A stretch of DNA of 64,000 bases from Hyphomonas adhaerens MHS-3 (GTDB lineage Bacteria; Pseudomonadota; Alphaproteobacteria; Caulobacterales; Hyphomonadaceae). Shown here piece by piece: positions 40,473 through 50,820 of this stretch; positions within the stretch are counted from its first letter, which is position 1; the number at the start of each line of letters is the position of its first letter. The stretch spans positions 1 to 64,000 of the forward strand of contig NZ_ARYH01000002.1 of the NCBI RefSeq assembly GCF_000685235.1, written 5' to 3'. The translations under genes and the position numbers were made by a program. The notes beneath the pieces were generated by a model. The model did no database searches. It was not told the origin of the DNA and saw only the letters and a list, made by a program, of their open reading frames with translations.

Positions 40473-41267
40473 ATGGCCCTACCTGACTTCACCATGCGTC
40501 AGCTGCTCGAAGCTGGCGTTCACTTCGGTCACCAAACCCACCGCTGGAACCCGCGTATGAAGCCGTATATCTACGGCGACCGCTCCGGCATTCACATCAT
40601 GGACCTGTCGAAGACTGTGCCGGCGCTGCACCAGTCATTGCTGTTCGTGCGTGATACGGTGGCCAAGGGCGGCCGCGTGCTGTTCGTCGGCACCAAGCGC
40701 CAGGCCCAGGAGCCGGTTGCTGAAGCCGCACAGCGCTGCGCCCAGTACTACATGAACCACCGCTGGCTCGGCGGCACGCTGACCAACTGGTCCACCGTGT
40801 CCAACTCGATCAAACAGCTGCGCGAACTGAACGCCATGTTCGAAAGCGGTGGCGGTTCCGGTCTGACCAAGAAAGAGCTGCTCGATCTGGAGCGTCGCCG
40901 CGAGAAACTGCAAAAGTCTCTGGGCGGTATCGCTGACATGGGCGGCCTGCCGTCGGCCATGATCGTGATCGACACCAACAAGGAAGCCATCGCTGTTCAG
41001 GAAGCCCGCAAGCTGGGCATCCCGGTTGTGGCTGTCCTGGATACGAACTGCGATCCGGCGGATGCCGACTACGGCTTCCCGGGCAATGACGACGCTGCAC
41101 GCGCCATCTCGCTTTACTGCAACCTGTTCGCCGATGCCGTCCTCGACGGTCTCGCAGAATCCTCCGCCGGCCTCGGCATGGACCTGGGTGAGCTGGAAGA
41201 TGTGACGGGCGTTGTGGAAGCTGACGTTGCTGCAGCAGATCAAACGGCTGACGAAACCGGCGCATAA
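40473..41267 (+). CDS. rpsB: 30S ribosomal protein S2
   Basis: S2 joins the small subunit late and is needed for S1 binding. The 264-residue protein has the signature [20 protein letters not shown] at the N-terminus and [20 protein letters not shown] further on. The last 30 residues are acidic ([20 protein letters not shown]), a tail found in many alphaproteobacterial S2 proteins. It is the first gene of a long envelope and translation cluster and is probably autoregulated through the leader described above. tsf follows after 37 bases. Confidence 0.98.
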   Translation: MALPDFTMRQLLEAGVHFGHQTHRWNPRMKPYIYGDRSGIHIMDLSKTVPALHQSLLFVRDTVAKGGRVLFVGTKRQAQEPVAEAAQRCAQYYMNHRWLGGTLTNWSTVSNSIKQLRELNAMFESGGGSGLTKKELLDLERRREKLQKSLGGIADMGGLPSAMIVIDTNKEAIAVQEARKLGIPVVAVLDTNCDPADADYGFPGNDDAARAISLYCNLFADAVLDGLAESSAGLGMDLGELEDVTGVVEADVAAADQTADETGA

Positions 41268-41304
41268 GCCGCGCCGGTACAATCGAGACTGAGGGAATAC
41301 AGCT

Positions 41305-42210
41305 ATGGCTGAGATTACAGCTGCGCTTGTGAAGGCGCTCCGTGAAAAAACGGGCGCTGGTATGATGGACGCAAAAAAAGCGCTCGTCGAAAACAATGGT
41401 GATGAAGCTGCGGCCACTGAGTGGCTGCGTGCGAAGGGCCTGTCCAAGGCTGCCAAGAAGTCCGGCCGGACGGCCGCTGACGGCCTGGTGGCGGTTCAGG
41501 TGTCCGAAGACGGCAAGTCCGGCGCCATTGTCGAACTCAACGCCGAAACGGACTTCGTTGCCCGTAACGAGAAGTTCCAGTCCGCTCTGGCTGGTATCAC
41601 CAAAGCCGCCCTGGGCACCGACGGTTCCGTCGAAGCTCTGGCTGGCGCCCCGTCGCCGGATGGCGAAGGTACGGTTGATGACCTGATCAAGCGTCTGATC
41701 GCCACGATCGGTGAGAACATGACCCTGCGCCGTTCGGCCAAGCTGACGGCCGATGGCAAAGTGGCCTCCTACATCCACAACGCCGAAGCCCCGGGCATGG
41801 GCAAGGTGGGTGTGCTGGTCGCGCTCGACGGTTCCGGTGATCTGGACGATATCGGCCGCAAGGTCGCGATGCACATCGCTGCGACGTCGCCGGCTGCGGC
41901 TACGACCGATGAGCTGGATCCGGCCATCGTCGAAGCTGAAAAGCGCGTTCTGACCGAGCAGGCTCGTGAAAGCGGCAAGCCGGACAATGTCATCGAGAAG
42001 ATGATCGTTGGCCGCATGCAGAAGTTCTACAAGGAAGTCGTGCTCGTCGAGCAGCCTTTCGTCATGAACCCCGACCAGACGGTTGGTGAGTTCCTCAAAG
42101 GCGAAGGCGCGACGCTGAAGGGCTTCGTCAACTTCAAACTCGGTGAAGGCATCGAGAAAGAAGAAGACAACTTCGCAGACGAAGTCGCATCCATGACAAA
42201 AGGCGCCTGA
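41305..42210 (+). CDS. tsf: Elongation factor Ts
   Basis: EF-Ts recharges EF-Tu by exchanging GDP for GTP. The 301-residue protein begins [20 protein letters not shown] and contains the first signature [18 protein letters not shown]. The second signature is present as [15 protein letters not shown]. Its place after rpsB is nearly universal in bacteria. The gene is followed by a hairpin with a short T tract that may reduce transcription into pyrH. Confidence 0.98.
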   Translation: MAEITAALVKALREKTGAGMMDAKKALVENNGDEAAATEWLRAKGLSKAAKKSGRTAADGLVAVQVSEDGKSGAIVELNAETDFVARNEKFQSALAGITKAALGTDGSVEALAGAPSPDGEGTVDDLIKRLIATIGENMTLRRSAKLTADGKVASYIHNAEAPGMGKVGVLVALDGSGDLDDIGRKVAMHIAATSPAAATTDELDPAIVEAEKRVLTEQARESGKPDNVIEKMIVGRMQKFYKEVVLVEQPFVMNPDQTVGEFLKGEGATLKGFVNFKLGEGIEKEEDNFADEVASMTKGA

Positions 42211-42248
42211 TCAGGCTTGCCTTTCTGCCCTTCAGGGGCTTTGAACAT

Positions 42249-42283
42249 CCCGGTCGCCCATGACAGGCGGCCGGGAATCTTTT
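42249..42283 (+). terminator. Possible partial terminator between tsf and pyrH
   Basis: CCCGGTCGCC (42249-42258) pairs with GGCGGCCGGG (42266-42275) over ten base pairs with one T-G wobble and a seven-base loop. The tract that follows is AATCTTTT, which is imperfect. Because the downstream genes run on in the same direction, it probably sets a lower level for pyrH onward instead of ending the operon, or it precedes a separate pyrH promoter. Confidence 0.6.
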
Positions 42284-42320
42284 AGGAGGCCATAAGGCTT
42301 CCAGCGAAGGGAAAAATAAG

Positions 42321-43076
42321 ATGCCGAGCGGGGAACCCGAGACAAGCGAGCTAAAGTACAAACGCGTACTGCTGAAGTTGTCGGGGGAAGCTCTGATGGG
42401 CCCCGGCCAGTTCGGAATCGATATCCCGACCTGCGAGAAATTTGCCAAGGCAATCAAGGAAGCCCGGGAAGCCGGCGCTGAGGTCTGCCTTGTCATCGGA
42501 GGCGGCAACATCTTCCGTGGTGTCGCCGGAGCGGCAAAAGGCATGGACCGCGCCCAGGCAGACTCCATGGGCATGCTGGCCACCGTCATGAACGCGCTCG
42601 CCATGCAGAGTGTCCTGGAGAACATGGACGTGCCGACGCGTGTCCTGTCGGCCATTCACATGGAAGCCATCTGCGAGCCCTATATTCGCCGCCGGGCCCA
42701 GCGACACATGGAGAAGGGCCGGATCGTCATCTTTGCCGCCGGTATCGGCAACCCGTTCTTCACCACCGACACAGGCGCAGCCCTGCGCGCCATCGAAATG
42801 AACTGCGACGCCCTTCTGAAGGGGACTCAGGTGGACGGTGTTTACACCGCCGATCCGAAGCTGGACGCGACGGCCACGCGATACGACGATGTGTCCTATC
42901 AGGAATTGCTGGTCAAAGACCTTCGTGTGATGGACTCTTCAGCGGTCAGTCTGATGCGTGACAACAACATCCCGATCGTGGTGTTCTCGCTGAAGGAAGA
43001 AGGGTCGCTACTGAAAGTGCTGCACGGTCAGGGCACCTCGACGACAATTGCGAACAAGGGAGCGTCTTCCAAATGA
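42321..43076 (+). CDS. pyrH: UMP kinase
   Basis: PyrH makes UDP from UMP and belongs to the amino-acid kinase fold. The 251-residue protein has [38 protein letters not shown] and the [11 protein letters not shown] block near the C-terminus. The ATG lies about ten bases after AAGG. The frr ATG overlaps its stop by four bases, and the order tsf-pyrH-frr-uppS is the standard bacterial one. Confidence 0.97.
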   Translation: MPSGEPETSELKYKRVLLKLSGEALMGPGQFGIDIPTCEKFAKAIKEAREAGAEVCLVIGGGNIFRGVAGAAKGMDRAQADSMGMLATVMNALAMQSVLENMDVPTRVLSAIHMEAICEPYIRRRAQRHMEKGRIVIFAAGIGNPFFTTDTGAALRAIEMNCDALLKGTQVDGVYTADPKLDATATRYDDVSYQELLVKDLRVMDSSAVSLMRDNNIPIVVFSLKEEGSLLKVLHGQGTSTTIANKGASSK

Positions 43077-43627
43077 GCTACGACAAGAAAGATCTCGAAC
43101 GCCGCATGGAAGGCGCGTTGACATCGCTCTCTACGGAATTTGGCGGTCTGCGTACCGGCCGGGCTTCGGTGAACCTGCTCGATTCGATCATGGTGCCGGC
43201 TTACGGCTCGACTGTTCCGCTGAACCAGGTTGCGTCTGTGACGGTGACCGATACGCGGATGCTGTCCGTAAATGTCTGGGACAAGACTGTCGTCGGTGCT
43301 GCAGATCGCGCAATCCGGGAGTCTGGCCTGGGGCTCAATCCGGTTGTTGATGGGCAGAATCTTCGCCTGCCGATTCCACCGCTGAACGAGGAGCGGCGCA
43401 AGGAACTCCAGAAGGTCGCCGGCAAATACGCCGAATCCGCGCGTGTGGCGATCCGCAACATCCGCCGGGATGGCATGGACAGCCTCAAGGCGATGGAAAA
43501 AGACGGCGAGATCAGTGAAGACCGCCATCACGCCCTGTCCGATGAAGTCCAGAAGCTGACGGACACCTACGTCGCCAAAGTCGACGAGGCCCTGAAGGCC
43601 AAGGAAGCGGAGATCATGCAGGTCTGA
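43073..43627 (+). CDS. frr: Ribosome recycling factor
   Basis: RRF, with EF-G, splits ribosomes after termination. The 184-residue protein shows [35 protein letters not shown] and the C-terminal helical pair. Length is typical. It overlaps both neighbours: ATGA with pyrH and TGATG with uppS, so all three are likely translated together. Confidence 0.98.
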   Translation: MSYDKKDLERRMEGALTSLSTEFGGLRTGRASVNLLDSIMVPAYGSTVPLNQVASVTVTDTRMLSVNVWDKTVVGAADRAIRESGLGLNPVVDGQNLRLPIPPLNEERRKELQKVAGKYAESARVAIRNIRRDGMDSLKAMEKDGEISEDRHHALSDEVQKLTDTYVAKVDEALKAKEAEIMQV

Positions 43628-44388
43628 TGTCCGGCGAACCCGCCCCCGCTTCAGAGGGCGCCGGGGCACACGGGCTGCCGGGGCCGCAGCATGTTGCCAT
43701 CATCATGGATGGCAATGGCCGCTGGGCGAAGGCCAGGGGCCTGCCGCGTGCAGCGGGTCATGAGCGCGGGGTAGAGGCCTTGCGCCGGACCGTCGAAGCT
43801 GCACCGGAACTCGGCATCCGATATCTGACGGTCTTTTCGTTCTCGACCGAAAACTGGCGCCGGCCGGCGGCAGAGGTCAGCGCACTGTTCGGCCTTCTGA
43901 AGGCTTACGTGCAGCGTGACCTCGGACGTCTGAAACGGGAAGGCGTGCGAATCCGGGTCCTTGGGCGCCGGGAGGGGCTGCCGAAGGATATTGCCGACCT
44001 CGTGGACAAAGCCGAACGCGAAACGGCCGAGAATTCCGATTTCTACCTCAACATCGCCTTCAACTATGGCGGCCGGGAAGAGATACTCCGCGCGGCCCAG
44101 AGATTGTCTGCTGCAATCCAGAGCGGTGAAGTGGAGACAGAATCTGTCGACGAAGCGACGTTTGAGAGGTTCCTCGACACGGATGGCATTCCGGATCCGG
44201 ACTTGCTGATCCGGACCAGCGGGGAATACCGCTTGTCCAATTTCCTGCTCTGGCAGGCCGCCTATGCGGAGCTGATCTTCACTGATGTGCTCTGGCCCGA
44301 CTTCGACAAATCGTCCCTGGAACACGCGATTTCGGATTTCAGAAACCGGGAACGCCGGTTCGGTGCTGTTACATCGGAGCCGCGCTGA
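43627..44388 (+). CDS. uppS: Undecaprenyl diphosphate synthase
   Basis: UppS makes the C55 lipid carrier for peptidoglycan and O-antigen. The 253-residue protein carries all family motifs: [19 protein letters not shown] with the catalytic Asp, [13 protein letters not shown], and the C-terminal [18 protein letters not shown]. It begins on the last base of the frr stop and ends on the first base of cdsA, both TGATG overlaps. Localisation is the cytoplasmic face of the inner membrane. Confidence 0.97.
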   Translation: MSGEPAPASEGAGAHGLPGPQHVAIIMDGNGRWAKARGLPRAAGHERGVEALRRTVEAAPELGIRYLTVFSFSTENWRRPAAEVSALFGLLKAYVQRDLGRLKREGVRIRVLGRREGLPKDIADLVDKAERETAENSDFYLNIAFNYGGREEILRAAQRLSAAIQSGEVETESVDEATFERFLDTDGIPDPDLLIRTSGEYRLSNFLLWQAAYAELIFTDVLWPDFDKSSLEHAISDFRNRERRFGAVTSEPR

Positions 44389-45212
44389 TGGGTGATTGGA
44401 CTCCCCGGGAGCTCAGGTTTTCAAATCTGGGGCTGCGGCTGATGTCTTCAGCCATCCTGATCCCGCTCGGAATTGCGGCTGTCTGGTCCGGTGGCTGGGG
44501 ATTGGCGGTCGCCTGCGCGGCGGCGGCTGGCGTCATGGCATGGGAATGGGGACACATCAGCGGCTTCATAAAGCCGGCTCTGCTGGTCGTATTCGCTGCC
44601 CTCGCATGCCTTGCGCTTCCCATCGGCAATACCGGCGTTGCGCTGGGCGTTATTCTGGCCGGGATTGTCTTTGCGGCCATGACGGCAAAAGGCGGGTGGA
44701 ACCACCGGGGAAGTGCGGTCTTTGGCCTGATCTACGTGACATTGCTGCCGGCCTCTCTGTGGCTCTTGCGTGAAGGGCCTTGGGACGGGCGGTCTGCAGC
44801 GCTCTATTTCATGTCATTCGTCTGGGCGTCCGATGCGGCGGCTTACTTCACCGGCCGGGGACTTGGCGGCCCGCGGCTCTTGCCGAAGGAAAGCCCGAAC
44901 AAGACCTGGAGCGGTGCGATTGGGGCGGTCATTGCCTGCATTGTTTGCGGTGTTGCGGCGGCAGATATTCAGCGCGTGCCTTTCGCGGGCTGGATCCTGG
45001 CGGGCATCTCCATTTCTGTTGTCGCGCAATTGGGTGACCTGTTTGAAAGCGGACTGAAGCGCCGTTTTCAGGTCAAGGATTCCGGATCGATCCTGCCGGG
45101 ACATGGTGGGGTGATGGACCGTGTGGACGGCCTCGGCGCGGTCGCCTTCATCACCGTGCTGGCTTTCTACATTGCCCCGGACCTGCCCGATATGCTTGGG
45201 CTCTCTGCATGA
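44388..45212 (+). CDS. cdsA: Phosphatidate cytidylyltransferase
   Basis: CdsA makes CDP-diacylglycerol, the precursor of all phospholipids. The 274-residue integral membrane protein has around seven hydrophobic segments. The C-terminal signature is complete: ESGLKRRFQVKDSGSILPGH followed by GGVMDRVDGLGA. The N-terminal residues [11 protein letters not shown] are cytoplasmic and polar. The stop overlaps the dxr ATG. Confidence 0.96.
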   Translation: MGDWTPRELRFSNLGLRLMSSAILIPLGIAAVWSGGWGLAVACAAAAGVMAWEWGHISGFIKPALLVVFAALACLALPIGNTGVALGVILAGIVFAAMTAKGGWNHRGSAVFGLIYVTLLPASLWLLREGPWDGRSAALYFMSFVWASDAAAYFTGRGLGGPRLLPKESPNKTWSGAIGAVIACIVCGVAAADIQRVPFAGWILAGISISVVAQLGDLFESGLKRRFQVKDSGSILPGHGGVMDRVDGLGAVAFITVLAFYIAPDLPDMLGLSA

Positions 45213-46420
45213 CCTCCAAACGCACCGTTTCTGTGATGGGATCGACCGGGTCCATTGGATGCTCGGCAATCGATGTGATCCGTCACGCGAACAAAAGCCG
45301 TGATGGCGGTTTCGAGGTTGTCGCGCTGACGGCTGGCGGAAACGCAGAAATGCTGGCCGACCAGGCGCTGGAATGCCGCCCCCAGATTGCGGTCATTGCA
45401 GATGAGCGCCAGCTGCCTGTTCTGAGAGACCGGCTGGCCGGAAGCGGTATTGAGGTCGCTGGAGGGCGCGCTGCTGTGACGGAAGCGGCGACGCGGCCAG
45501 CCAGAGTCCTGGCGGCCATTGTGGGCGCGGCCGGACTGGAGTCGACACTGGCGGCCGTCCAGGCTGGCAATGATGTGGCGATTGCCAACAAGGAAAGCGT
45601 CGTTTGCGGTGGGCGGCTTATCCTCTCGGAAGCAAAAAAGGCCGGGGTGACGGTCCTGCCTGTCGATTCAGAGCATAGCGCGATCCATCAATGCCTGGGA
45701 GACGGCCGGGCGCTTGAACGGCTGACCATCACGGCCTCTGGCGGCCCGTTCCGGACCGCGACCATGGACGAGATGCGCGTGGCCAGCCCCAAAGCCGCCG
45801 CCGCCCACCCGAACTGGGCCATGGGTATCAAGAATTCCATCGACAGTGCCACCTTGATGAACAAGGCGCTGGAGTTCATCGAAGCAGCCTATCTTTTCGA
45901 CGTTCCAGCCGAACAGATCGATGTGATCATTCACCCGCAATCCATCATTCATGGCATGGCGCATTTCACGGATGGATCGGTCATCGCCCAGTTGGGCGCT
46001 CCGGATATGCGGACACCCATATCTTACGCGCTTGGCTGGCCGGATCGTGTTGCAACGACAGTGGATCGGCTCGATCTCGTGAGCCTGGCAAAACTCGACT
46101 TTGAGGCCGTGGACAGCGCCAAATTTCCCGCCGTTGACCTTGCGCGGGAGGCTTTTGCCGCCGGGCCCGGCGCCACGACGGTATTAAATTGCGCTAATGA
46201 AGCCGCCGTTTCTGCATTTATTGCGGGCCAATGCGGGTTTCTGGACATAAGCTTGGTGGTAAAGGAAGTGTTGAGTCGCTTCCTTTCCGGCAATATGGCC
46301 GGGATGGCATGCAGTTCGCTAGAAGAGATCGGCCAGCTGGACCGGTACGCGCGTGCAGCGGCTGAAGATGTGTTGACGCGGGCCCCGGGTGGTGGGGCGG
46401 AGGGTAGAACGCTTGGGTGA
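45209..46420 (+). CDS. dxr: 1-deoxy-D-xylulose 5-phosphate reductoisomerase
   Basis: Dxr makes MEP in the non-mevalonate isoprenoid pathway that feeds UppS. The 403-residue enzyme starts with the NADPH motif VSVMGSTGSIGCSAID. Active-site segments are AIANKESVVCGG and VLPVDSEHSAIHQCL, with NWAMGIKNSIDSATLMNKAL later. The reading frame ends in Gly-rich sequence (RAPGGGAEGRTLG) where rseP begins by an overlap of eight bases. Confidence 0.97.
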   Translation: MTSKRTVSVMGSTGSIGCSAIDVIRHANKSRDGGFEVVALTAGGNAEMLADQALECRPQIAVIADERQLPVLRDRLAGSGIEVAGGRAAVTEAATRPARVLAAIVGAAGLESTLAAVQAGNDVAIANKESVVCGGRLILSEAKKAGVTVLPVDSEHSAIHQCLGDGRALERLTITASGGPFRTATMDEMRVASPKAAAAHPNWAMGIKNSIDSATLMNKALEFIEAAYLFDVPAEQIDVIIHPQSIIHGMAHFTDGSVIAQLGAPDMRTPISYALGWPDRVATTVDRLDLVSLAKLDFEAVDSAKFPAVDLAREAFAAGPGATTVLNCANEAAVSAFIAGQCGFLDISLVVKEVLSRFLSGNMAGMACSSLEEIGQLDRYARAAAEDVLTRAPGGGAEGRTLG

Positions 46421-47582
46421 GTTGCTGAGCCAAGGTCCTTTGTTTCTGGCTTGCCTCATCTTCATGATGGGCATCGTCGTAATTGTCCACGAATACGGTC
46501 ACTACCTTGCCGGCCGTGCGTTTGGCGCCGCAGTCGAGTCATTTTCTATCGGCTTTGGAAGCCCGATTTACGAACGGAAAGACAAGCGCGGAACGCGCTG
46601 GCGCATCAACTGGATTCCCCTCGGCGGCTTCGTGAAGTTTGCAGGCGAGGCGCAAACAGCTGGCGACATCGGCAAGATTGAAGGCGGCCTGGTCGGGCGG
46701 CCTTATCCGGACCTGAGCGTCGGTCAGCGTTCCATCGTCAGCCTTGCCGGGCCTCTCGCCAATTTCGTTCTCGCCAGTGTGATATTTGCCCTGATGATCG
46801 GCACGTTCGGGCGTCCGAATGTCGAGATCGGCGTCTATGCCGTCAATGACGGAGCTCCCGCCGCAATGGCAGGAATGGAGGCCGGTGACATTGTTGTTTC
46901 GGCCAATGGCAAACCTGTGAAGATGGCCAGCGATATTCAGCTGGCTGTGATGCTCAATCCGGGCACACCCGTGAATTTCGTCGTCCGCCGCGATGATGTG
47001 GAGCGGACTCTTGTGATTACGCCCAAGGAGATGGTGCGTGAGAACGAAGTCGGCCAGATGGTGCCACAGGGCACAATTGGCGTGAGTCTGGCCAGTGTCA
47101 GCGTTCAGGCGCCCACCCGCTACAATCCGGTGGAGGCAGTCGGGCAGGGTGTCATCCAGACCGGAAAGACAATTGAACAGACTGTCACCATGCTAAGCCG
47201 GATCATAACCGGACGCATGTCCGTCCATACCATGTCCGGCCCTGTCGGGATCGGAGACGTATCACGCCGAATCGTGAACCGCGTCTGGTCGCAGGAAGAT
47301 GTCTCCGTTGGTACCCGAATATCGGAGCTGTTCTGGATGCTCCTGGGTATGTGCGCTTCGATCTCGGTGGGGATCGGCTTTTTCAATCTGTTGCCGCTGC
47401 CGGTGCTGGATGGCGGACACCTTGTATTTAATGCATACGAAGCCCTGACCGGTCGTCACTTGCCGGAAAAAGTGCAGGAGGTGAGCCTGACATTCGGTCT
47501 CATCCTGTTATTGGGGATGGTCGTCGTCATTACGTGGGGCGATGTCATCGAAACCGGCCTGTTTGGCAGCGGGAGCGGCTAA
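46413..47582 (+). CDS. rseP: Site-2 protease RseP, zinc metalloprotease
   Basis: RseP cleaves membrane-spanning anti-sigma factors and signal peptides. The 389-residue membrane protein has the zinc motif HEYGHYLAG in its first helix and the second active-site motif NLLPLPVLDGGHL near the C-terminus. One PDZ domain lies between them (MAGMEAGDIVVSANGKPVKM). I chose the TTG at 46413 because GGAGGG lies eight bases upstream at 46399-46404; a GTG 24 bases earlier has no good site. It overlaps dxr by eight bases. Confidence 0.94.
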   Translation: MGELLSQGPLFLACLIFMMGIVVIVHEYGHYLAGRAFGAAVESFSIGFGSPIYERKDKRGTRWRINWIPLGGFVKFAGEAQTAGDIGKIEGGLVGRPYPDLSVGQRSIVSLAGPLANFVLASVIFALMIGTFGRPNVEIGVYAVNDGAPAAMAGMEAGDIVVSANGKPVKMASDIQLAVMLNPGTPVNFVVRRDDVERTLVITPKEMVRENEVGQMVPQGTIGVSLASVSVQAPTRYNPVEAVGQGVIQTGKTIEQTVTMLSRIITGRMSVHTMSGPVGIGDVSRRIVNRVWSQEDVSVGTRISELFWMLLGMCASISVGIGFFNLLPLPVLDGGHLVFNAYEALTGRHLPEKVQEVSLTFGLILLLGMVVVITWGDVIETGLFGSGSG

Positions 47583-47622
47583 GCTGGCCGGATCAGGGAC
47601 TAATCAGAGAGTTAATTCGACG

Positions 47623-50184
47623 ATGCGTAAGTTTCTTGCAGCGACCTTCATGGCGACCAGCGTCTTCGCGCTTCAGTGCGTGATCGGCGTATCCGGTTCG
47701 GCACAGGCGCAGGAAGACAACCGGTATGGCGGAACGATCCGTTCTATCGTTGTCGAGGGAAACCGGCGTATCGAAGCGCGTACGGTCCAGTCGTACCTGT
47801 TGCTGGAACCCGGTGACGCGTTCGATCCGAATCGCATCGACCTGTCCCTGAAGACCCTGTTTGCGACCAATCTTTTTGCGGACGTCTCCATCGACCGCCT
47901 CGGGGATGACCTCATCGTCCGCGTTGTTGAGAACCCGATCATCAACCGCGTGATTTTCGAGGGCAACAAGGCGCTCAAGGAAGACAAGCTCAAGGAAGAA
48001 ATCCAGGCAGAGCCGCGCGGTATCTTCACCGCTGCCCGGGTACAGAGCGATGTACAGCGCATTCTTGAACTCTATCGCCAGTCCGGCCGCTTCGCCGTCA
48101 AGGTCGAACCGCAATACAAACCGCTCGAGCAGAACCGTGTTGATCTGATCTTCCAGATCACCGAAGGCCCCGTTACCGGCGTTCGAGCGATCAACTTCAT
48201 TGGGAATGAAGCCTATACGGACTCCCGCCTGCGCAGTGAGATCGTCACCAAGCAATCCCGTTTCTGGCGCTTTTTCAGCTCCAACGACAATTACGATCCC
48301 GGACGGCTGGAATACGACCGGGATCAGTTGCGCCAGTTCTATCAGAATAATGGGTACTATGATTTCCGCGTGACCTCGGCCGTTGCCGAACTGACGCCGG
48401 ACCAGAAAGACTTCTACATCACCATGACGGTCGATGAGGGACGTCAGTATGATTTTGGTGAGGTCAAGGTCGAGACCGCTCTTGAGAAGCTGAACGCGCA
48501 GGCGCTCCAGGCAGCGGTTCCGATTCAGGAAGGGGCGCTGTTCAAGGGCGACCTGATCGAAAGCACCATCGATTCTCTCACATATGCGGCCGGTATCGCT
48601 GGCTACGCCTTTGTAGACATCCGCCCGCAATTGGATGTGAACCCGGACACAGGCCGGATCGACGTCACGTTCGTCGTGGATGAAGGTCCGCGCGTTTATA
48701 TCGACCGCATCAACATCGTCGGAAACACGCAGACGCTCGACCGCGTGATCCGCCGGGAACTCAGAATTTCCGAAGGCGATGCCTTCAACCGGATTCTTCT
48801 GGACCGTTCCAAGAACCGTGTTCGCGCGCTTGGCTACTTCAAGGAAGTCGAGATCGAGGAAGTCCCGACGGATGAGCCGGACCGCACGATCGTCAATGTG
48901 AGCGTGCAGGAACAGCCGACTGGCGAACTTTCGTTTGCAGCAGGTTTCTCTTCGGTCGATTCCTACCTCCTCGACCTTTCCGCGAGTCAACGGAACCTGC
49001 GCGGACGCGGTCAGTCGGTGGTCGCGCGTATCTCGACCTCCAGCCGCCAGCAGGTCGTGGATCTTCGCTTTACCGAGCCGCGTTTCCTGGACCGAAATCT
49101 CTCCGCCGGCATCGACATCTTCGCCACACGGCAAGACTTCGGCGACATTTCCTATTTCACCAGTGACACCTATGGGGCCGGGCTGCGGGTCGGCTTCCCG
49201 CTGACAGAGCGGCTGCAGCTGGGACTTAGCTATCGTCTGCAATATGACGATATCGACGTGACCGACCAACCCTACCTGATTGATCTCGCCACGGGTCTGC
49301 CGTCGAGCCGCACCATACAGACGGGCGGTCAGGATACGCCCAATGATACAACTGACGATACTTTCCGGCGTGCAGGGCCAAGCGATGCCATCGACGGACA
49401 GGAAATCGTTCTGGACCGTTGCGACCCTTCATACCTTTTCCGCGAGACAATCTGCCGTTCGGAACGCTCTGACCTATCCAGCATTTTGGGCTACCAGCTG
49501 TACTGGGATCGCAAGAATGATCCGATTACCCCAACTCGCGGGTTCGATATGTCGCTCAGCCAGGATCTGGCCGGTATTGGCGGCGATGTCCATTATCTGC
49601 GAACGGAAACGACAGCGTCCTTCTATCGCGGCATCTGGAAAGGTGTCGTGGCCAGTGCGCGCCTGTCCGGAGGGTATGTCTTCCCACTTGAAAACGGCGA
49701 AGGAATCCGGATCAACAATCGTTTCTTCCGTGGTGGTTCAACCTTCCGCGGATTTGATGTTGCCGGTCTCGGACCGCGGGAAATCCTTCGCGTGATCGAT
49801 CCGGTCACGGGCGAACTCGTGACCACACGGCGCCTGAATGCTCAGGGCGGGAACCTTTACTATCAGGGTACGTTCGAACTCAGCCTGCCCAACGTTTTCC
49901 CGGAAGAGTATGGCATCAAAAGTGCCTTGTTCGTGGATGCGGGTTCCCTGGGAACGCTGCGCGGACCCGACAAGGCTCCGACGATTTATACGACAGACCC
50001 TCAAACGGGGCTGCCGGCTGTGCGGCTTACCAAGGACGCAGCCGCGCTGCGGGCGGCAGCAGGTCTCAGTGTCTTCTGGAACTCGCCGTTTGGTCCGATC
50101 CGCTTCGACTTCTCTCAAATCCTCCGCAAAGAGGATTATGACCGGACAGAGACGTTCCGGTTCTCGACTTCAACACGCTTCTAA
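47623..50184 (+). CDS. bamA: Outer membrane protein assembly factor BamA
   Basis: BamA is the core of the machine that inserts beta-barrels into the outer membrane. Residues 1-30 form a signal peptide ending SAQAQ. Five POTRA domains follow (first: GGTIRSIVVEGNRRIEART). A C-terminal 16-strand barrel begins after about residue 440. The lid motif is FRGF in STFRGFDVAGLG near residue 706, and the protein ends in aromatic residue F, as barrel substrates do. A loop insertion carries the only two mature cysteines, Cys600 and Cys611. The ATG at 47623 has only a weak ribosome-binding site, so coupling to rseP is possible. Length is 853. Confidence 0.96.
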   Translation: MRKFLAATFMATSVFALQCVIGVSGSAQAQEDNRYGGTIRSIVVEGNRRIEARTVQSYLLLEPGDAFDPNRIDLSLKTLFATNLFADVSIDRLGDDLIVRVVENPIINRVIFEGNKALKEDKLKEEIQAEPRGIFTAARVQSDVQRILELYRQSGRFAVKVEPQYKPLEQNRVDLIFQITEGPVTGVRAINFIGNEAYTDSRLRSEIVTKQSRFWRFFSSNDNYDPGRLEYDRDQLRQFYQNNGYYDFRVTSAVAELTPDQKDFYITMTVDEGRQYDFGEVKVETALEKLNAQALQAAVPIQEGALFKGDLIESTIDSLTYAAGIAGYAFVDIRPQLDVNPDTGRIDVTFVVDEGPRVYIDRINIVGNTQTLDRVIRRELRISEGDAFNRILLDRSKNRVRALGYFKEVEIEEVPTDEPDRTIVNVSVQEQPTGELSFAAGFSSVDSYLLDLSASQRNLRGRGQSVVARISTSSRQQVVDLRFTEPRFLDRNLSAGIDIFATRQDFGDISYFTSDTYGAGLRVGFPLTERLQLGLSYRLQYDDIDVTDQPYLIDLATGLPSSRTIQTGGQDTPNDTTDDTFRRAGPSDAIDGQEIVLDRCDPSYLFRETICRSERSDLSSILGYQLYWDRKNDPITPTRGFDMSLSQDLAGIGGDVHYLRTETTASFYRGIWKGVVASARLSGGYVFPLENGEGIRINNRFFRGGSTFRGFDVAGLGPREILRVIDPVTGELVTTRRLNAQGGNLYYQGTFELSLPNVFPEEYGIKSALFVDAGSLGTLRGPDKAPTIYTTDPQTGLPAVRLTKDAAALRAAAGLSVFWNSPFGPIRFDFSQILRKEDYDRTETFRFSTSTRF

Positions 50185-50211
50185 TCGCAAGCCCCCAGAA
50201 TGGAGACTAGC

Positions 50212-50808
50212 ATGTCCCACCTCAAGAAAATCCTGTGTGCCTTCGCATTGCTTATCGGCAGTGCCGCTTTCACGGCCCCGGTGGCCGCGGCACAAGGCAG
50301 CAATGTTATCGCCATTGATGAAGTGAAGATCCTTCGCGACAGCAAGGCTGGCAAGGATATGGCGACAAAACTCAACAACATCGAAACACAGATGAACGGC
50401 GAGCTGACACCGGAACGGAACACGCTGCAAACCGAAGGCCAGGCACTGGACGCCAAACTGGCCGGCAAGACCCGCGAGCAGGTGAATGGCGATACCGCTC
50501 TGGTTTCAGAGTTGAATGGCTATCAGGCAAAAGCGAACGCTTTCGCTGCGAAAGCGAAACGGGCGTCGCAGGAATTCTCGCTGACCGAGCGTGTTGCGCT
50601 GGCGACCTTCAACAAGGCCCTTGAACCGGTCCTGCTTCAGGTCATTCAGGAAAAGAATGCCGATGTCGTCGTGTCCAAGAGTTCGGTGGTCTATTCCGCT
50701 GACAAGATCGATGCGACCGATCTTGTGATCCAGAAGCTGGATGCGGCTACACCGACCCTGACCGTGACCCGCCAGAAAATTCCGGATCAACCGGCAAATC
50801 CGCAGTAA
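50212..50808 (+). CDS. skp: OmpH/Skp-family periplasmic chaperone
   Basis: Skp-type chaperones hold unfolded outer-membrane proteins on the way to BamA. The 198-residue protein has a signal peptide (LKKILCAFALLIGSAAFTAP...AAA) and a mature region rich in Ala, Lys, Glu and Gln that should form long helices (residues about 40-135). It begins with SNVIAIDEVKILRDS. The ATG at 50212 has GGAG seven bases upstream; an in-frame ATG 12 bases earlier is less likely. Its position after bamA is conserved. The C-terminal tail is Pro/Gln-rich. Confidence 0.9.
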   Translation: MSHLKKILCAFALLIGSAAFTAPVAAAQGSNVIAIDEVKILRDSKAGKDMATKLNNIETQMNGELTPERNTLQTEGQALDAKLAGKTREQVNGDTALVSELNGYQAKANAFAAKAKRASQEFSLTERVALATFNKALEPVLLQVIQEKNADVVVSKSSVVYSADKIDATDLVIQKLDAATPTLTVTRQKIPDQPANPQ

Positions 50809-50820
50809 CGGAGCATAATC

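Noticed and set aside
42321-42332. An upstream extension of pyrH
   Set aside because: The sequence before the ATG is the hairpin and T tract, with a stop in frame soon upstream.
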